A stretch of 46,004 nucleotides of DNA from Pseudonocardia acidicola. Lineage in GTDB: Bacteria > Actinomycetota > Actinomycetes > Mycobacteriales > Pseudonocardiaceae. The first letter of the stretch is position 1. The number at the start of each line of letters is the position of its first letter. The notes beneath the pieces were generated by a model, which did not search any database, was not told the origin of the DNA, and worked only from the letters and a program-made list of their open reading frames with translations. A program made the translations under genes and the position numbers. The stretch lies in the NCBI RefSeq assembly GCF_012911935.1, contig NZ_JAAXLA010000055.1, forward strand, positions 1 to 46,004, written 5' to 3'. This document shows positions 1 to 6,393 of this stretch, one piece after another.

Positions 1-45
1 GAATATCGCCGGCCACCCCTTCCGTGGTCCGGGCAGGACCCACGA

Positions 46-696
46 TTACGGAGTGCTGCGGCTCTCCGTTGCATCGGGCCGGGTGCCGACCAATCCGTGC
101 TCGAGCGACCGGAAGACCTCACCCAGCAGCTGCCTCAGCTCGGCGCCCTCCTCGGTGAGCCATCGCTCATATGCGGCGAGCGCGACGCCGAGGCAGGCGT
201 GGCCGATCGTCTGCGGGATGAGCGCGTCGCTCGCGACGCCCAGCCGCATCGCCGCGTAGTCGGCGACGACCTGACGCCACGCCGCGTACCGCAGCGTGGA
301 GTGCGCCTGCAGGGCGGGCGTCCCGAGGATCAACCGCAACCGGCGGCGATGCCACGGCTGCTCGGCGGGGTCGACCTCGTTGAAGTCCAGGACCGCCGCC
401 CGGATGCCGGCCATCACCGGGATTCCCGCCGGTAGCGCGGCGAAAGTCGCGCGCATGCGGTGCAACTGCTCGTCGAAGGCGCCCCAGGGGACGTCGTTCT
501 TCGACGCGTAGTACCGGAAGAAGGTCCTCCGTCCGATTCCGGCGGCCTGCGCGATGTCGTCGACCGTCGTGGTGTCGAAGCCGCGCTCGGAGAACAGGTC
601 GAGCGCGATGTGCTCGATCTCCGAACGGGACGTGACCGGACGCCGGCCCGCCCTGCGAGCTCCGGCCGACCCTTCGTCGGCGACTGCGGACATCAT
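46..696 (-). CDS. mftR: MftR-like TetR family regulator
   Basis: TetR-type DNA-binding repressor, 216 aa from the ATG at 696. The start was chosen because a purine-rich Shine-Dalgarno (GAGGAAGAG) abuts the twin ATG codons at 696/693; an upstream GTG would add 16 residues. The N-terminal helix-turn-helix spans about residues 24-70 (VDDIAQAAGIGRRTFFRYYASKND). The ligand domain carries PWHRRRLRLIL and PALQAHSTLRYAAWR, the pattern I know from the mycofactocin-system regulator MftR, which binds acyl-CoA ligands and controls the mft cofactor genes. In mycobacteria mftR is divergent from mftA, but here the divergent side holds no mft gene. The left side is cut by the window edge 45 bp past the stop. 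TetR identity is certain; the MftR subfamily is recalled by motif, not by a search. Confidence 0.8.
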   Translation of the reverse strand: MMSAVADEGSAGARRAGRRPVTSRSEIEHIALDLFSERGFDTTTVDDIAQAAGIGRRTFFRYYASKNDVPWGAFDEQLHRMRATFAALPAGIPVMAGIRAAVLDFNEVDPAEQPWHRRRLRLILGTPALQAHSTLRYAAWRQVVADYAAMRLGVASDALIPQTIGHACLGVALAAYERWLTEEGAELRQLLGEVFRSLEHGLVGTRPDATESRSTP

Positions 697-825
697 CTCT
701 TCCTCTTCGGCACGGGGTGCCGCGAACGTCGTCATCCAGACCACCCAACACCTGGCCCGCGGACGAGAGGAAGCATGCCACGCTCCCGGGGCACCGGACG
801 CCGACCAGGAGATCCTGTGGCCGGG

Positions 826-1066
826 TCACCGGTCCCGCGGGCTGAGCACGCAGAACTCGTTGCCCTCGGGATCGGCGAGGACCATGAATGTCTCGTCGCC
901 ATGGCCCACGTCAACCCGCTCGGCCCCCAACTGCTCCAGGCGGGCGACCTCGACGGACTGGTCGTCGTCGGCGCACGGCGCCAGGTCGAGACGCAGCCGG
1001 TACTCGACCTGCTTGCCCTCGGATGCCGGTACGGGCACCAGCCCGGGACCGCCTCCCCCTGGTCAA
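826..1066 (-). pseudogene. VOC/glyoxalase family fragment (C-terminal part only)
   Basis: The minus strand encodes an uninterrupted stretch of about 75 residues that looks like the last third of a VOC (glyoxalase/bleomycin-resistance-like) protein: VEYRLRLDLAP, then HGDETFMVLADPEGNEFCVL just before the stop, the usual end of the fold. In this frame a TGA sits at about 1067-1069, so the N-terminal half is missing. A GTG at 1038 could start only a 70-aa piece. The expected first beta-alpha-beta unit is not readable in the other frames up to 1270. I read it as a decayed remnant between mftR and the sigma factor gene. Confidence 0.6.
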
Positions 1067-1327
1067 CGCGTGCGGCGGCGTGACCGCGGGCCGGCCGTCC
1101 CCACCCCCCGAGTGGGAGATGACCGGCGCCGCGATCCGCCCACCGCCGGGGCGCACTCCGCAGCGTCCCGAATCGGTAGCCGCCGGCTCTCATACGCCGC
1201 TGGTGAACTACGGGCGCGGGAAGCTGAGGGATTGCGACGGCCATCGTCGTGATGCGATCGTGACCCATGGGGCGACGAAGGTTCCGGACGAACCAATCCT
1301 GCCGCCCCTGGCGCCCGTAGGAGACTC

Positions 1328-1909
1328 ATGCGGATCCGCCGCCGGCCGGTCGAGAGGCTCGCCGACGATCTGCTGCTCGCCGGTCTGGGGACCGGCGATG
1401 CGGAGCTGTCCGTCGCGTTCGTCCGCCGCTTTCAGCGCGCCGTGTTCGGAGTGGCCTACAGCGTGGTCGGGGAGCCGAAGCTGGCCGAGGACGTGGCCCA
1501 GCAGGCGTTCGAGCGGGCCTGGCGACATGCGCAGGTCTACGACGCGCGACGGGGCACCGTCGCGGCGTGGCTGACGAGCATCACGCACAACCTGGCCGTC
1601 GACGCCGTCCGCGCCCGGCGTCCCACCCCGCTCGACCCCGGTGACATCGAGGACCTGCTGGTCGCGGTGAGCCGGACGCCGGAAGGCGACGCGATCGCAG
1701 CCGAGTCGTCCGCCGAGCTGCACGCGGCGATCGCCGCGCTGCCCGCCGAGCAGGCACGGGCCCTGGTGATGGCGGCCTACCGGGGAATGACCGCACGCGA
1801 GATCGCCGAGTCCGAGGGCATTCCGCTCGGCACCGCCAAGACGCGGATCCGGGCCGCCATGCTGCGATTGAACGCCGCTCTGGAGCCAGGGCGGGTGGAT
1901 CATGACTGA
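1328..1909 (+). CDS. ECF-type RNA polymerase sigma factor
   Basis: An alternative sigma factor of 193 aa that directs RNA polymerase to a small regulon. Region 2 (about 30-98) contains AFVRRFQRAVFGVAYSVV and the -10-recognition part AEDVAQQAFERAW. Region 4 (about 130-185) ends in the helix-turn-helix YRGMTAREIAESEGIPLGTA. There is no extra N- or C-terminal domain, as usual for ECF factors. The ATG at 1328 follows an AGGAG at 1319-1323. Its stop overlaps the start of the next gene by 8 bp, and that gene is a zinc-finger anti-sigma factor, so this is a classical co-translated sigma/anti-sigma pair. The target promoters and the signal cannot be read from the sequence. Confidence 0.93.
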   Translation: MRIRRRPVERLADDLLLAGLGTGDAELSVAFVRRFQRAVFGVAYSVVGEPKLAEDVAQQAFERAWRHAQVYDARRGTVAAWLTSITHNLAVDAVRARRPTPLDPGDIEDLLVAVSRTPEGDAIAAESSAELHAAIAALPAEQARALVMAAYRGMTAREIAESEGIPLGTAKTRIRAAMLRLNAALEPGRVDHD

Positions 1910-2567
1910 GGCGGGCTGCATGCGCTGCCACGGGATGGCCGCCGAGCTGGCGCTGGGCGTGGCGACCGGGCGCGAGCGCGCCGAAGCGGTCGTGCACCTG
2001 CAGGCCTGTCCCGCGTGCCGGGCGGAGATCGACGACCTGACCCGGGTGCACGACCGGCTGCGGGCGCTGATCCCGTACGCGGAGCCCCCGCTCGGGTTCG
2101 AGACCCGGGTGCTCGAACGGATAGGGCCGCCGCGGCGCAGACCGGATCGCGCCCGGCGGATCCTGGTGGCAGCGGCGGTGGCGGTCGCGCTGCTGGGCGG
2201 CGGGTGGGGTCTCGCGGCGACCATGACGCCTCGCCCGCCGACCCCCGTCGCCGCCGGGGAGCGGACGCTGCTGTTCGCGCCGCTGATGACGGACGGGCAC
2301 GAGACCGGGCAGGCGTTCGGGTATCTGGGCAACCCGTCGTGGATCTACATGTACATGGAGGACGTCCAGCCGGGCCAGATGCTGTCCTGCGCCGTCCTGC
2401 GCCGGGACGGTGCGCGCGTGGTCGTCGGAGATTTCCCGGCAAAGGGCAACGACTCGTTCTGGGGTGCTCCGGTGCCCATCGAGCGGTCGACGCTGGCTGC
2501 GATCGAGGTATCCGACGCGACGACGAGCCGGGTGCTCGCGAGGGCCGACTTCGCCGCCCCGAGCTGA
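1902..2567 (+). CDS. zinc-finger anti-sigma factor (membrane-anchored)
   Basis: Partner of the ECF sigma factor upstream (8-bp overlap), 221 aa. The N-terminal cytoplasmic domain has the ZAS signature H-x3-C-x2-C at H32, C36 and C39 (HLQACPACR), which in this family binds zinc and clamps the sigma factor. A single membrane segment lies at about 86-106 (ILVAAAVAVALLGGGWGLAA), preceded by an arginine-rich stretch, so the N terminus should be inside. The remaining 115 residues would be extracytoplasmic and resemble the RskA-like sensor part of such proteins. Signal transmission by regulated proteolysis is typical of the family but not demonstrated here. Confidence 0.88.
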   Translation: MTEAGCMRCHGMAAELALGVATGRERAEAVVHLQACPACRAEIDDLTRVHDRLRALIPYAEPPLGFETRVLERIGPPRRRPDRARRILVAAAVAVALLGGGWGLAATMTPRPPTPVAAGERTLLFAPLMTDGHETGQAFGYLGNPSWIYMYMEDVQPGQMLSCAVLRRDGARVVVGDFPAKGNDSFWGAPVPIERSTLAAIEVSDATTSRVLARADFAAPS

Positions 2568-2836
2568 CCCGCTCCCGCACACCTCGCCCACGTCGCCGGC
2601 CAGCAGCACCTGCAATGGCTCGGAGCAGCCGGATGCGCATCTGCTCGACGGCGACACCACCGGCGGCAGGCTCGCCGCCAACGGACGGTGAGCCGGACCC
2701 GGGCCGATGGACCCCTCCGGGTTGTCGGTGGTCTCCCCTGGCGTCACCCGCCGGCCTCGCGCTGATCGGCGTGGAGGAGGCCGTCCGTCTCGTCTCCTGA
2801 CGCCGCGGCGCAACCCGGACAGACACGGTCCGCGGC

Positions 2837-3451
2837 ATGGACAATCCGATGGTCCACCTCCTCGGCCGGAAGGCGGGACGCATCACCACGGACGCCTTCA
2901 TCGGCACGTTGGTCACCGCCGACCCGCCGCGCCCCGGTGACGTCATCAGCTGGCTGACCGTCTTCGACGATGCGCTGGCGATCCTCGATCGCCCGGTGCT
3001 CGTCCTCGACCCGGACATCGATCTCGTTCTCGCAGGGGGCCAGCTCGCGATCATCCGGCCGCCGGCCTTCGAGCGGCTCTGCCCGGACCTGCAGATCTCA
3101 CAGGCGCGGGTGCCGCACCATATGAGGGTGGTGACCAACGCACTCCCGACCGCCCCCGACACCGCGGCGGCCATCGACTCGGTGTGCCAGCACCGCACCC
3201 GGGCCGGCCGGCTACTGCGGGAGATCTCGTCCTTCTCCGCCGAGCAGTGGCATGCCCGCACCGCCGGCCGGGTGGCGGAGGTGCTGAGCCGGCGAGGCTT
3301 CCGCCGGGAGGACATCTCCGACGACAGCGGCGAGTTGAGCATGACGGCGGAGCCGGTTCCGACGCTGCTGGAACTGCTGGCGTCCCGCTACTTCACCTCG
3401 GACGTGGACGCCGAGGAGATGCGGGCGGACAACGCGCGGCGGCGCACGTGA
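2837..3451 (+). CDS. DUF4868 (KwaB-like) domain protein
   Basis: A 204-aa protein. Residues about 53-80 (RPVLVLDPDIDLVLAGGQ, then LAIIRPPAFERL) match the pattern I remember for DUF4868: an aspartate in a short strand (vDxxi), a second strand of the form lxIxnkxxFexI, and a C-terminal block ending LLELLASRYFTSDVDAEE, where the family has LLxLLNDxYlxSxLTxExY. DUF4868 is the domain of KwaB, the DNA-binding half of the Kiwa anti-phage system, but KwaB is about 315 aa and is paired with the membrane protein KwaA. Here the N-terminal third is absent and no KwaA is present. The gene overlaps the following flavoprotein gene by 4 bp (GTGA). The assignment is a motif-level guess. Confidence 0.5.
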   Translation: MDNPMVHLLGRKAGRITTDAFIGTLVTADPPRPGDVISWLTVFDDALAILDRPVLVLDPDIDLVLAGGQLAIIRPPAFERLCPDLQISQARVPHHMRVVTNALPTAPDTAAAIDSVCQHRTRAGRLLREISSFSAEQWHARTAGRVAEVLSRRGFRREDISDDSGELSMTAEPVPTLLELLASRYFTSDVDAEEMRADNARRRT

Positions 3452-4044
3452 CCCCGGCGGGCGAGCCGCCCGGCGTCATCGGCCTCATCGCCTCGGCAGC
3501 CGCCGGCGCCGAGACCATCCGTACCGACTTCGTCGAGCCGGCCCTGCGCCGCGGCTGGCGGGTCGCGATCACGCTGACCCCCACCGCCTCCACCTGGCTC
3601 GCCCACACCGGGGAGCGGGCCCGGCTGGAGTTGCGCACCGGGATGGTCGTCCGCGACGAGCCCCGGCTGCCGGGCGACGAGCGCCCGCACCCGCCGGTGA
3701 CCTGCTACGTGGTCGCCCCGACCACCGCCAACACGGTCGCGAAACTCGCGCTGGGCATCGGCGACAACCAGGCCCTCACCACCGCGTGCGAGGCCCTCGG
3801 CGACCCTGCGGTCCCGGTGATCGTGTTCCCGCGGGTCAACGCCGCGCACGTCCGGCACCCGGCATGGGCATCGCATCTGACGGCGCTGCGCGCCGCCGGG
3901 GCACATCTGGTGTGGGGGCCTGAGGTGTGGCCGCTCGCCGAGCCGGGCGCGGAGGACCCGGGGCGCACGCTGCCCTGGGGTGTGATCCTCGATCTGGTCG
4001 ACCAGGTCACCGCCGGCCGGCGGGATCCTGAACAGGAGAAGTAG
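3448..4044 (+). CDS. HFCD-type flavoprotein (CoaC/EpiD-like fold)
   Basis: A 198-aa protein of the flavoprotein superfamily that includes phosphopantothenoylcysteine decarboxylase. It begins with a nucleotide-binding strand-loop (GVIGLIASAAAGAETI) and contains CYVVAPTTANTVAKLALGIGDN, the characteristic FMN-binding T-x-N block, followed by PVIVFPRVNAAH. The GTG start at 3448 overlaps the TGA of the DUF4868 gene (GTGA), so translation is probably coupled; a longer reading into the upstream gene is possible but would be mostly out-of-frame noise. It is too short to be the bifunctional CoaBC and lacks the ligase half. The substrate is unknown. It ends 11 bp before the convergent tRNA-Phe. Confidence 0.8.
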   Translation: MTPAGEPPGVIGLIASAAAGAETIRTDFVEPALRRGWRVAITLTPTASTWLAHTGERARLELRTGMVVRDEPRLPGDERPHPPVTCYVVAPTTANTVAKLALGIGDNQALTTACEALGDPAVPVIVFPRVNAAHVRHPAWASHLTALRAAGAHLVWGPEVWPLAEPGAEDPGRTLPWGVILDLVDQVTAGRRDPEQEK

Positions 4045-4055
4045 ACAGCTCGCTG

Positions 4056-4129
4056 TGGCCAGGGGCGGGGTCGAACCGCCGACCTTCCGCTTTTCAGGCG
4101 GACGCTCGTACCAACTGAGCTACCTGGCC
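4056..4129 (-). tRNA. tRNA-Phe (GAA)
   Basis: A 74-nt cloverleaf on the minus strand. The acceptor stem is GGCCAGG/CCTGGCC with discriminator A, the anticodon loop is CTGAAAA (anticodon GAA), and the T-arm contains GGTTCGACCCC. CCA is not encoded. It is last in the Glu-Asp-Phe cluster. Confidence 0.97.
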
Positions 4130-4165
4130 GGGCGATCCGGAGCGTTCACCGGACCCCGGATGGAG

Positions 4166-4239
4166 CGACCCAGACGGGACTCGAACCCGCGACCTTCGCC
4201 GTGACAGGGCGACGCGCTAACCAACTGCGCCACTGGGCC
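4166..4239 (-). tRNA. tRNA-Asp (GTC)
   Basis: A 74-nt cloverleaf on the minus strand. The acceptor stem is GGCCCAG/CTGGGTC (one G-U pair) with discriminator G, as expected for Asp. The anticodon region CCTGTCAC gives GTC, and the T-arm is GGTTCGAGTCC. CCA is not encoded. Confidence 0.97.
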
Positions 4240-4286
4240 TTGCTTGATCTTGCTTGATACTGCCGCACCTCATTGTGCATCGTACG

Positions 4287-4359
4287 TACCCCCAACGGGA
4301 TTCGAACCCGCGCTGCCGCCTTGAAAGGGCGGAGTCCTAGGCCGCTAGACGATGGGGGC
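4287..4359 (-). tRNA. tRNA-Glu (TTC)
   Basis: A 73-nt cloverleaf on the minus strand. The acceptor stem is GCCCCCA/TGGGGGT with a G-U pair at position 1-72 and discriminator A. The anticodon loop CTTTCAA gives TTC, and the T-arm is GGTTCGAATCC. It is first in the Glu-Asp-Phe cluster, the same order as gluT-aspT-pheU in mycobacteria. Confidence 0.96.
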
Positions 4360-4385
4360 TTGGACCACCGGAGTGATCCTTGCCC

Positions 4386-4405
4386 TCCAACGGCTTGCCG
4401 TTGGA
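4386..4405 (-). promoter_or_regulatory. 9-bp inverted repeat in the leader of the tRNA operon
   Basis: TCCAACGGC (4386-4394) and GCCGTTGGA (4397-4405) are perfect complements around a 2-nt centre. The element lies between the predicted promoter and tRNA-Glu, so it would form a hairpin in the 5' leader of the tRNA precursor or act as an operator. Function unknown. Confidence 0.5.
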
Positions 4406-4414
4406 AGCGAGGTA

Positions 4415-4444
4415 AGCATATGACAGGCCCCTGCGCGACCCCAA
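4415..4444 (-). promoter_or_regulatory. predicted promoter of the tRNA-Glu-Asp-Phe cluster
   Basis: On the minus strand a -35-like TTGGGG (4439-4444) and a -10-like TATGCT (4415-4420) are separated by 18 bp. Transcription would start near 4408, about 50 nt before tRNA-Glu. This is a visual match to the housekeeping sigma consensus only. Confidence 0.45.
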
Positions 4445-4804
4445 ACCGAGGGTCCCCTAAAGCCGATCCGGCACTGAAACCGCAGGTCAGAGGGCCTTCC
4501 CGGGTGGTCGCCGACGCCCCGGAGAGGGCCCTGACCAGGCCCTGGAGCCGAAAAGGGACTTCTGTGACCTCGGCCACCACCCGGGTCGCCCCGAATCGGT
4601 GCCCGATCGACCCCGAGGGCCCACCGGCAGCCTGTCCGCGGCGACGGCGGCACACATTCGACAGGCGCGACCGACGGACAGCCGGTAACTTCTCGAACGG
4701 TCCCGGGACGCCTGGCATGCCGGCTCGGGGGGTGCGTGCCAGCCGCCCGGGGCCGCGGACGCACAGCGGAGACCCGGCGGATCCGCCCGCCGGCGCCCGC
4801 TCGG
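4445..4804. other. intergenic stretch without a convincing gene
   Basis: Open frames exist on both strands, but their translations are Arg/Pro/Gly-rich with no recognisable motif, the usual shadow pattern at this GC content. A perfect 12-bp palindrome, GGCGGATCCGCC (4776-4787), and a hairpin CGGTCAG-cga-CTGACCG (4802-4818) overlapping the next gene's stop could form the minus-strand terminator of that gene. Confidence 0.4.
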
Positions 4805-5041
4805 TCAGCGACTGACCGGCGGCGGCAGGTCCGGATTCGACGAGATCAGGCCGAGCATGTCGAGCAACTGCCGCAGGTCCTCAGGGTCCGCCGAGTTCTT
4901 CGCGACCACCAACCGCGCACGGTGCACCTGGTCGTCCGAGACCCGGTAGGCGTCGGCCGCCGTGCGCGGGGTGGGAATCGCACCCGCCGGCACCGGCCGC
5001 TCGTCACTGATGTCCCGTCGTGCGCTGCCGATCCCGCTCAT
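4805..5041 (-). CDS. small hypothetical protein
   Basis: A 78-aa protein starting at the ATG at 5041, preceded by GGAGG with a 5-nt spacer (GGAGGCGTCG-ATG). A longer reading to 5230 would add 63 unlikely residues. The sequence is hydrophilic, with no Cys and no membrane segment. Its C-terminal half looks helical (DDQVHRARLVVAKNSADPED, then LRQLLDMLGLI). I do not recognise the family. It is monocistronic and divergent from csoR. Confidence 0.6.
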   Translation of the reverse strand: MSGIGSARRDISDERPVPAGAIPTPRTAADAYRVSDDQVHRARLVVAKNSADPEDLRQLLDMLGLISSNPDLPPPVSR

Positions 5042-5330
5042 CGACGCCTCCCCGTCCGGTCGCCCTCTGGCTTCGGCTGAGCAGAGAGGGGCACGACAGA
5101 CGTCGAGCACGCCTGCGTCGGCCTGGTCCCCTTCACCCGGACCGGGAACCGCGGCCCCACCTCCGACACACCGCGCAGCCACCCCCGTGGCCGTGACCGG
5201 CACGTTACCCATCGTGCCGGGCGGATGCATGCCCCTTCACGGGTGAGGTCACCGACATTCGGTCACCCTCCGAACACGGTGTGTTGCCACAATGATGAGC
5301 CGTGATCCAACTGCGACGGATGGGACGTTG
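5042..5330. other. divergent intergenic region between the small gene and csoR
   Basis: No gene is supported here. The only regular structure seen is a pair of direct repeats, GGTCACC at 5247-5253 and 5261-5267 (14-bp period), in the half nearest csoR. Read from the minus strand they are GGTGACC half-sites. They could bind a regulator of the small gene or of csoR; nothing shows which. Confidence 0.35.
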
Positions 5331-5345
5331 TACCCCCAGTGGGTA
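5331..5345 (+). promoter_or_regulatory. CsoR operator
   Basis: The interrupted palindrome TACCC (5331-5335) - CCAGT - GGGTA (5341-5345) lies 33 bp before the csoR start. GC-rich pseudo-palindromes of the form TACCC(N5)GGGTA are the known recognition sites of CsoR-family repressors, so autoregulation by copper-responsive derepression is likely. Confidence 0.75.
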
Positions 5346-5378
5346 TGATCGACGCAGCGATTGAGCCGGGAGGCCACC

Positions 5379-5660
5379 ATGCCCGCGTACACCGACAACC
5401 GCGACGCCCACCTGCGGAGACTGCGCCGCATCGAGGGCCAGGTCCGCGGCCTGCAACGGATGGTGTCCGAGGACGTCTACTGCATCGACGTCCTGACCCA
5501 GGTCTCGGCCGCGACCAGGGCGTTGCAGTCCTTCGCCCTCGAACTGCTCTCCGAGCACATGTCGGGCTGCGTCGTCGACGCCGCGCGCACCGGCCAGCAG
5601 GAGGGCGAGGCCAAGGTCCGGGAGGCCGCGGAAGCGATCGCCCGGCTCGTTCGCTCCTGA
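5379..5660 (+). CDS. csoR: copper-sensing transcriptional repressor CsoR
   Basis: A 93-aa all-helical metal-sensing repressor (DUF156/CsoR family). The Cu(I) triad is complete: C35 (VYCIDVL), H60 and C64 (EHMSGC), which separates it from the Ni sensor RcnR and the thiol sensors CstR/FrmR. The N-terminal helix has the family core RLRRIEGQVRGLQRM. The ATG at 5379 follows GGGAGG; an upstream TTG is less likely. It is preceded by a TACCC-N5-GGGTA operator and followed 76 bp later by a CopZ-like chaperone. In the family, Cu(I) binding releases the repressor from DNA. A copper-exporting ATPase normally completes such an operon but is absent here. Confidence 0.93.
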   Translation: MPAYTDNRDAHLRRLRRIEGQVRGLQRMVSEDVYCIDVLTQVSAATRALQSFALELLSEHMSGCVVDAARTGQQEGEAKVREAAEAIARLVRS

Positions 5661-5736
5661 CCGGAACCGGGACCCGGCACGACCGTCGGGCCGCCCTGTC
5701 ACCATCTGCCCCAGACGATCACTCAGGAGGCTCCCC

Positions 5737-5982
5737 ATGAGCGTCGAGACCCCGTTCCGCAGCAGCGTCACCGTCGTGGGCATGACCTGTGGGCACTGCA
5801 CGATGTCGGTCACCGAGGAGATCAGCGAGCTCGACGGCGTGCGCGAGGTGGAGGTCGACCTGGAGTCCGGCGCCGTCACCGTGCTCAGCGACCGCGAGCT
5901 CGGCCACGACGAGATCGAGGCCGCCGTCGTCGAGGCCGGCTTCTCGCTCGCCGACCGACGTCGCGGGGACGGGCGGTCGTAG
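5737..5982 (+). CDS. copZ: heavy-metal-associated domain protein (CopZ-like copper chaperone)
   Basis: An 81-aa single HMA domain with the Cu(I)-binding loop GMTCGHC (C18 and C21) after the first strand, and the usual beta-alpha-beta-beta-alpha-beta pattern. The ATG follows AGGAGG. It probably carries Cu(I) in the cytoplasm and delivers it to an ATPase or to CsoR. It lies directly downstream of csoR and is likely co-regulated. No CopA P-type ATPase gene follows: the next genes are an RHH-like protein and a hydrolase on the other strand, so the transporter must be elsewhere. Confidence 0.92.
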   Translation: MSVETPFRSSVTVVGMTCGHCTMSVTEEISELDGVREVEVDLESGAVTVLSDRELGHDEIEAAVVEAGFSLADRRRGDGRS

Positions 5983-5991
5983 GCTGCCGGC

Positions 5992-6387
5992 ATGTCCCCG
6001 TTCCGCGATCGCCGGCGGTCGCGGCACCGCGCGCCCGAACAGCCCGCAGCCGCGTCTCCGGCGGACGCCGAGCTTCTCCCGCACGATCCGGAGCTCGACT
6101 CCTACCTCGCCGCCCTGGCCCGCGAGTCCGAGGAGGGCGCCACCGAGCTGACCGGGCGCTTCGGCTCGGCCCAGGTCTTCCAGCTCCGGCTCCCCGCGCT
6201 GCGGATCGAGCAGCTCCGCCGCCTGGCCGAGGAACGCGGCGTCTCCCCCGGTGCCATGGCCGTCGAGTGGGTGATCGAGCGGCTCGACCGGGAGGACACC
6301 CCCACCGGTCCCCTTGCCCGGATCGACGACGAGCCGTCACGCGGGCCGGGCAATCCGCTGCGGCTCAACCGGCGCAAGAACCGCTGA
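5992..6387 (+). CDS. small basic protein with a ribbon-helix-helix-like segment
   Basis: A 131-aa protein. It begins with a basic tail (MSPFRDRRRSRHR) and has a stretch at about 60-100 (VFQLRLPALRIEQLRRLAEE, then RGVSPGAMAVEWVIERLD) that reads like a ribbon-helix-helix: a strand, then two helices with a glycine turn. The C terminus is again basic. It starts 10 bp after copZ, so it may be read through from the csoR-copZ transcript. The RHH reading is a pattern judgement; it could be a DNA-binding regulator or an antitoxin-like protein, but no toxin gene is adjacent. Confidence 0.6.
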   Translation: MSPFRDRRRSRHRAPEQPAAASPADAELLPHDPELDSYLAALARESEEGATELTGRFGSAQVFQLRLPALRIEQLRRLAEERGVSPGAMAVEWVIERLDREDTPTGPLARIDDEPSRGPGNPLRLNRRKNR

Positions 6388-6393
6388 GCGCCC

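Noticed and set aside
1290..1321. ECF-type autoregulatory promoter (GAACC ... CGTA) before the sigma gene
   Set aside because: The spacer is 21 bp, longer than the 16-18 bp expected, and the -10 would lie almost on the start codon.
2568..2836. Possible N-terminal part of the DUF4868 gene or another small gene
   Set aside because: No frame shows a motif, and a stop separates this stretch from the ATG at 2837.
4146..4718. 190-codon minus-strand frame
   Set aside because: It runs straight across tRNA-Asp and tRNA-Glu and has no family features.
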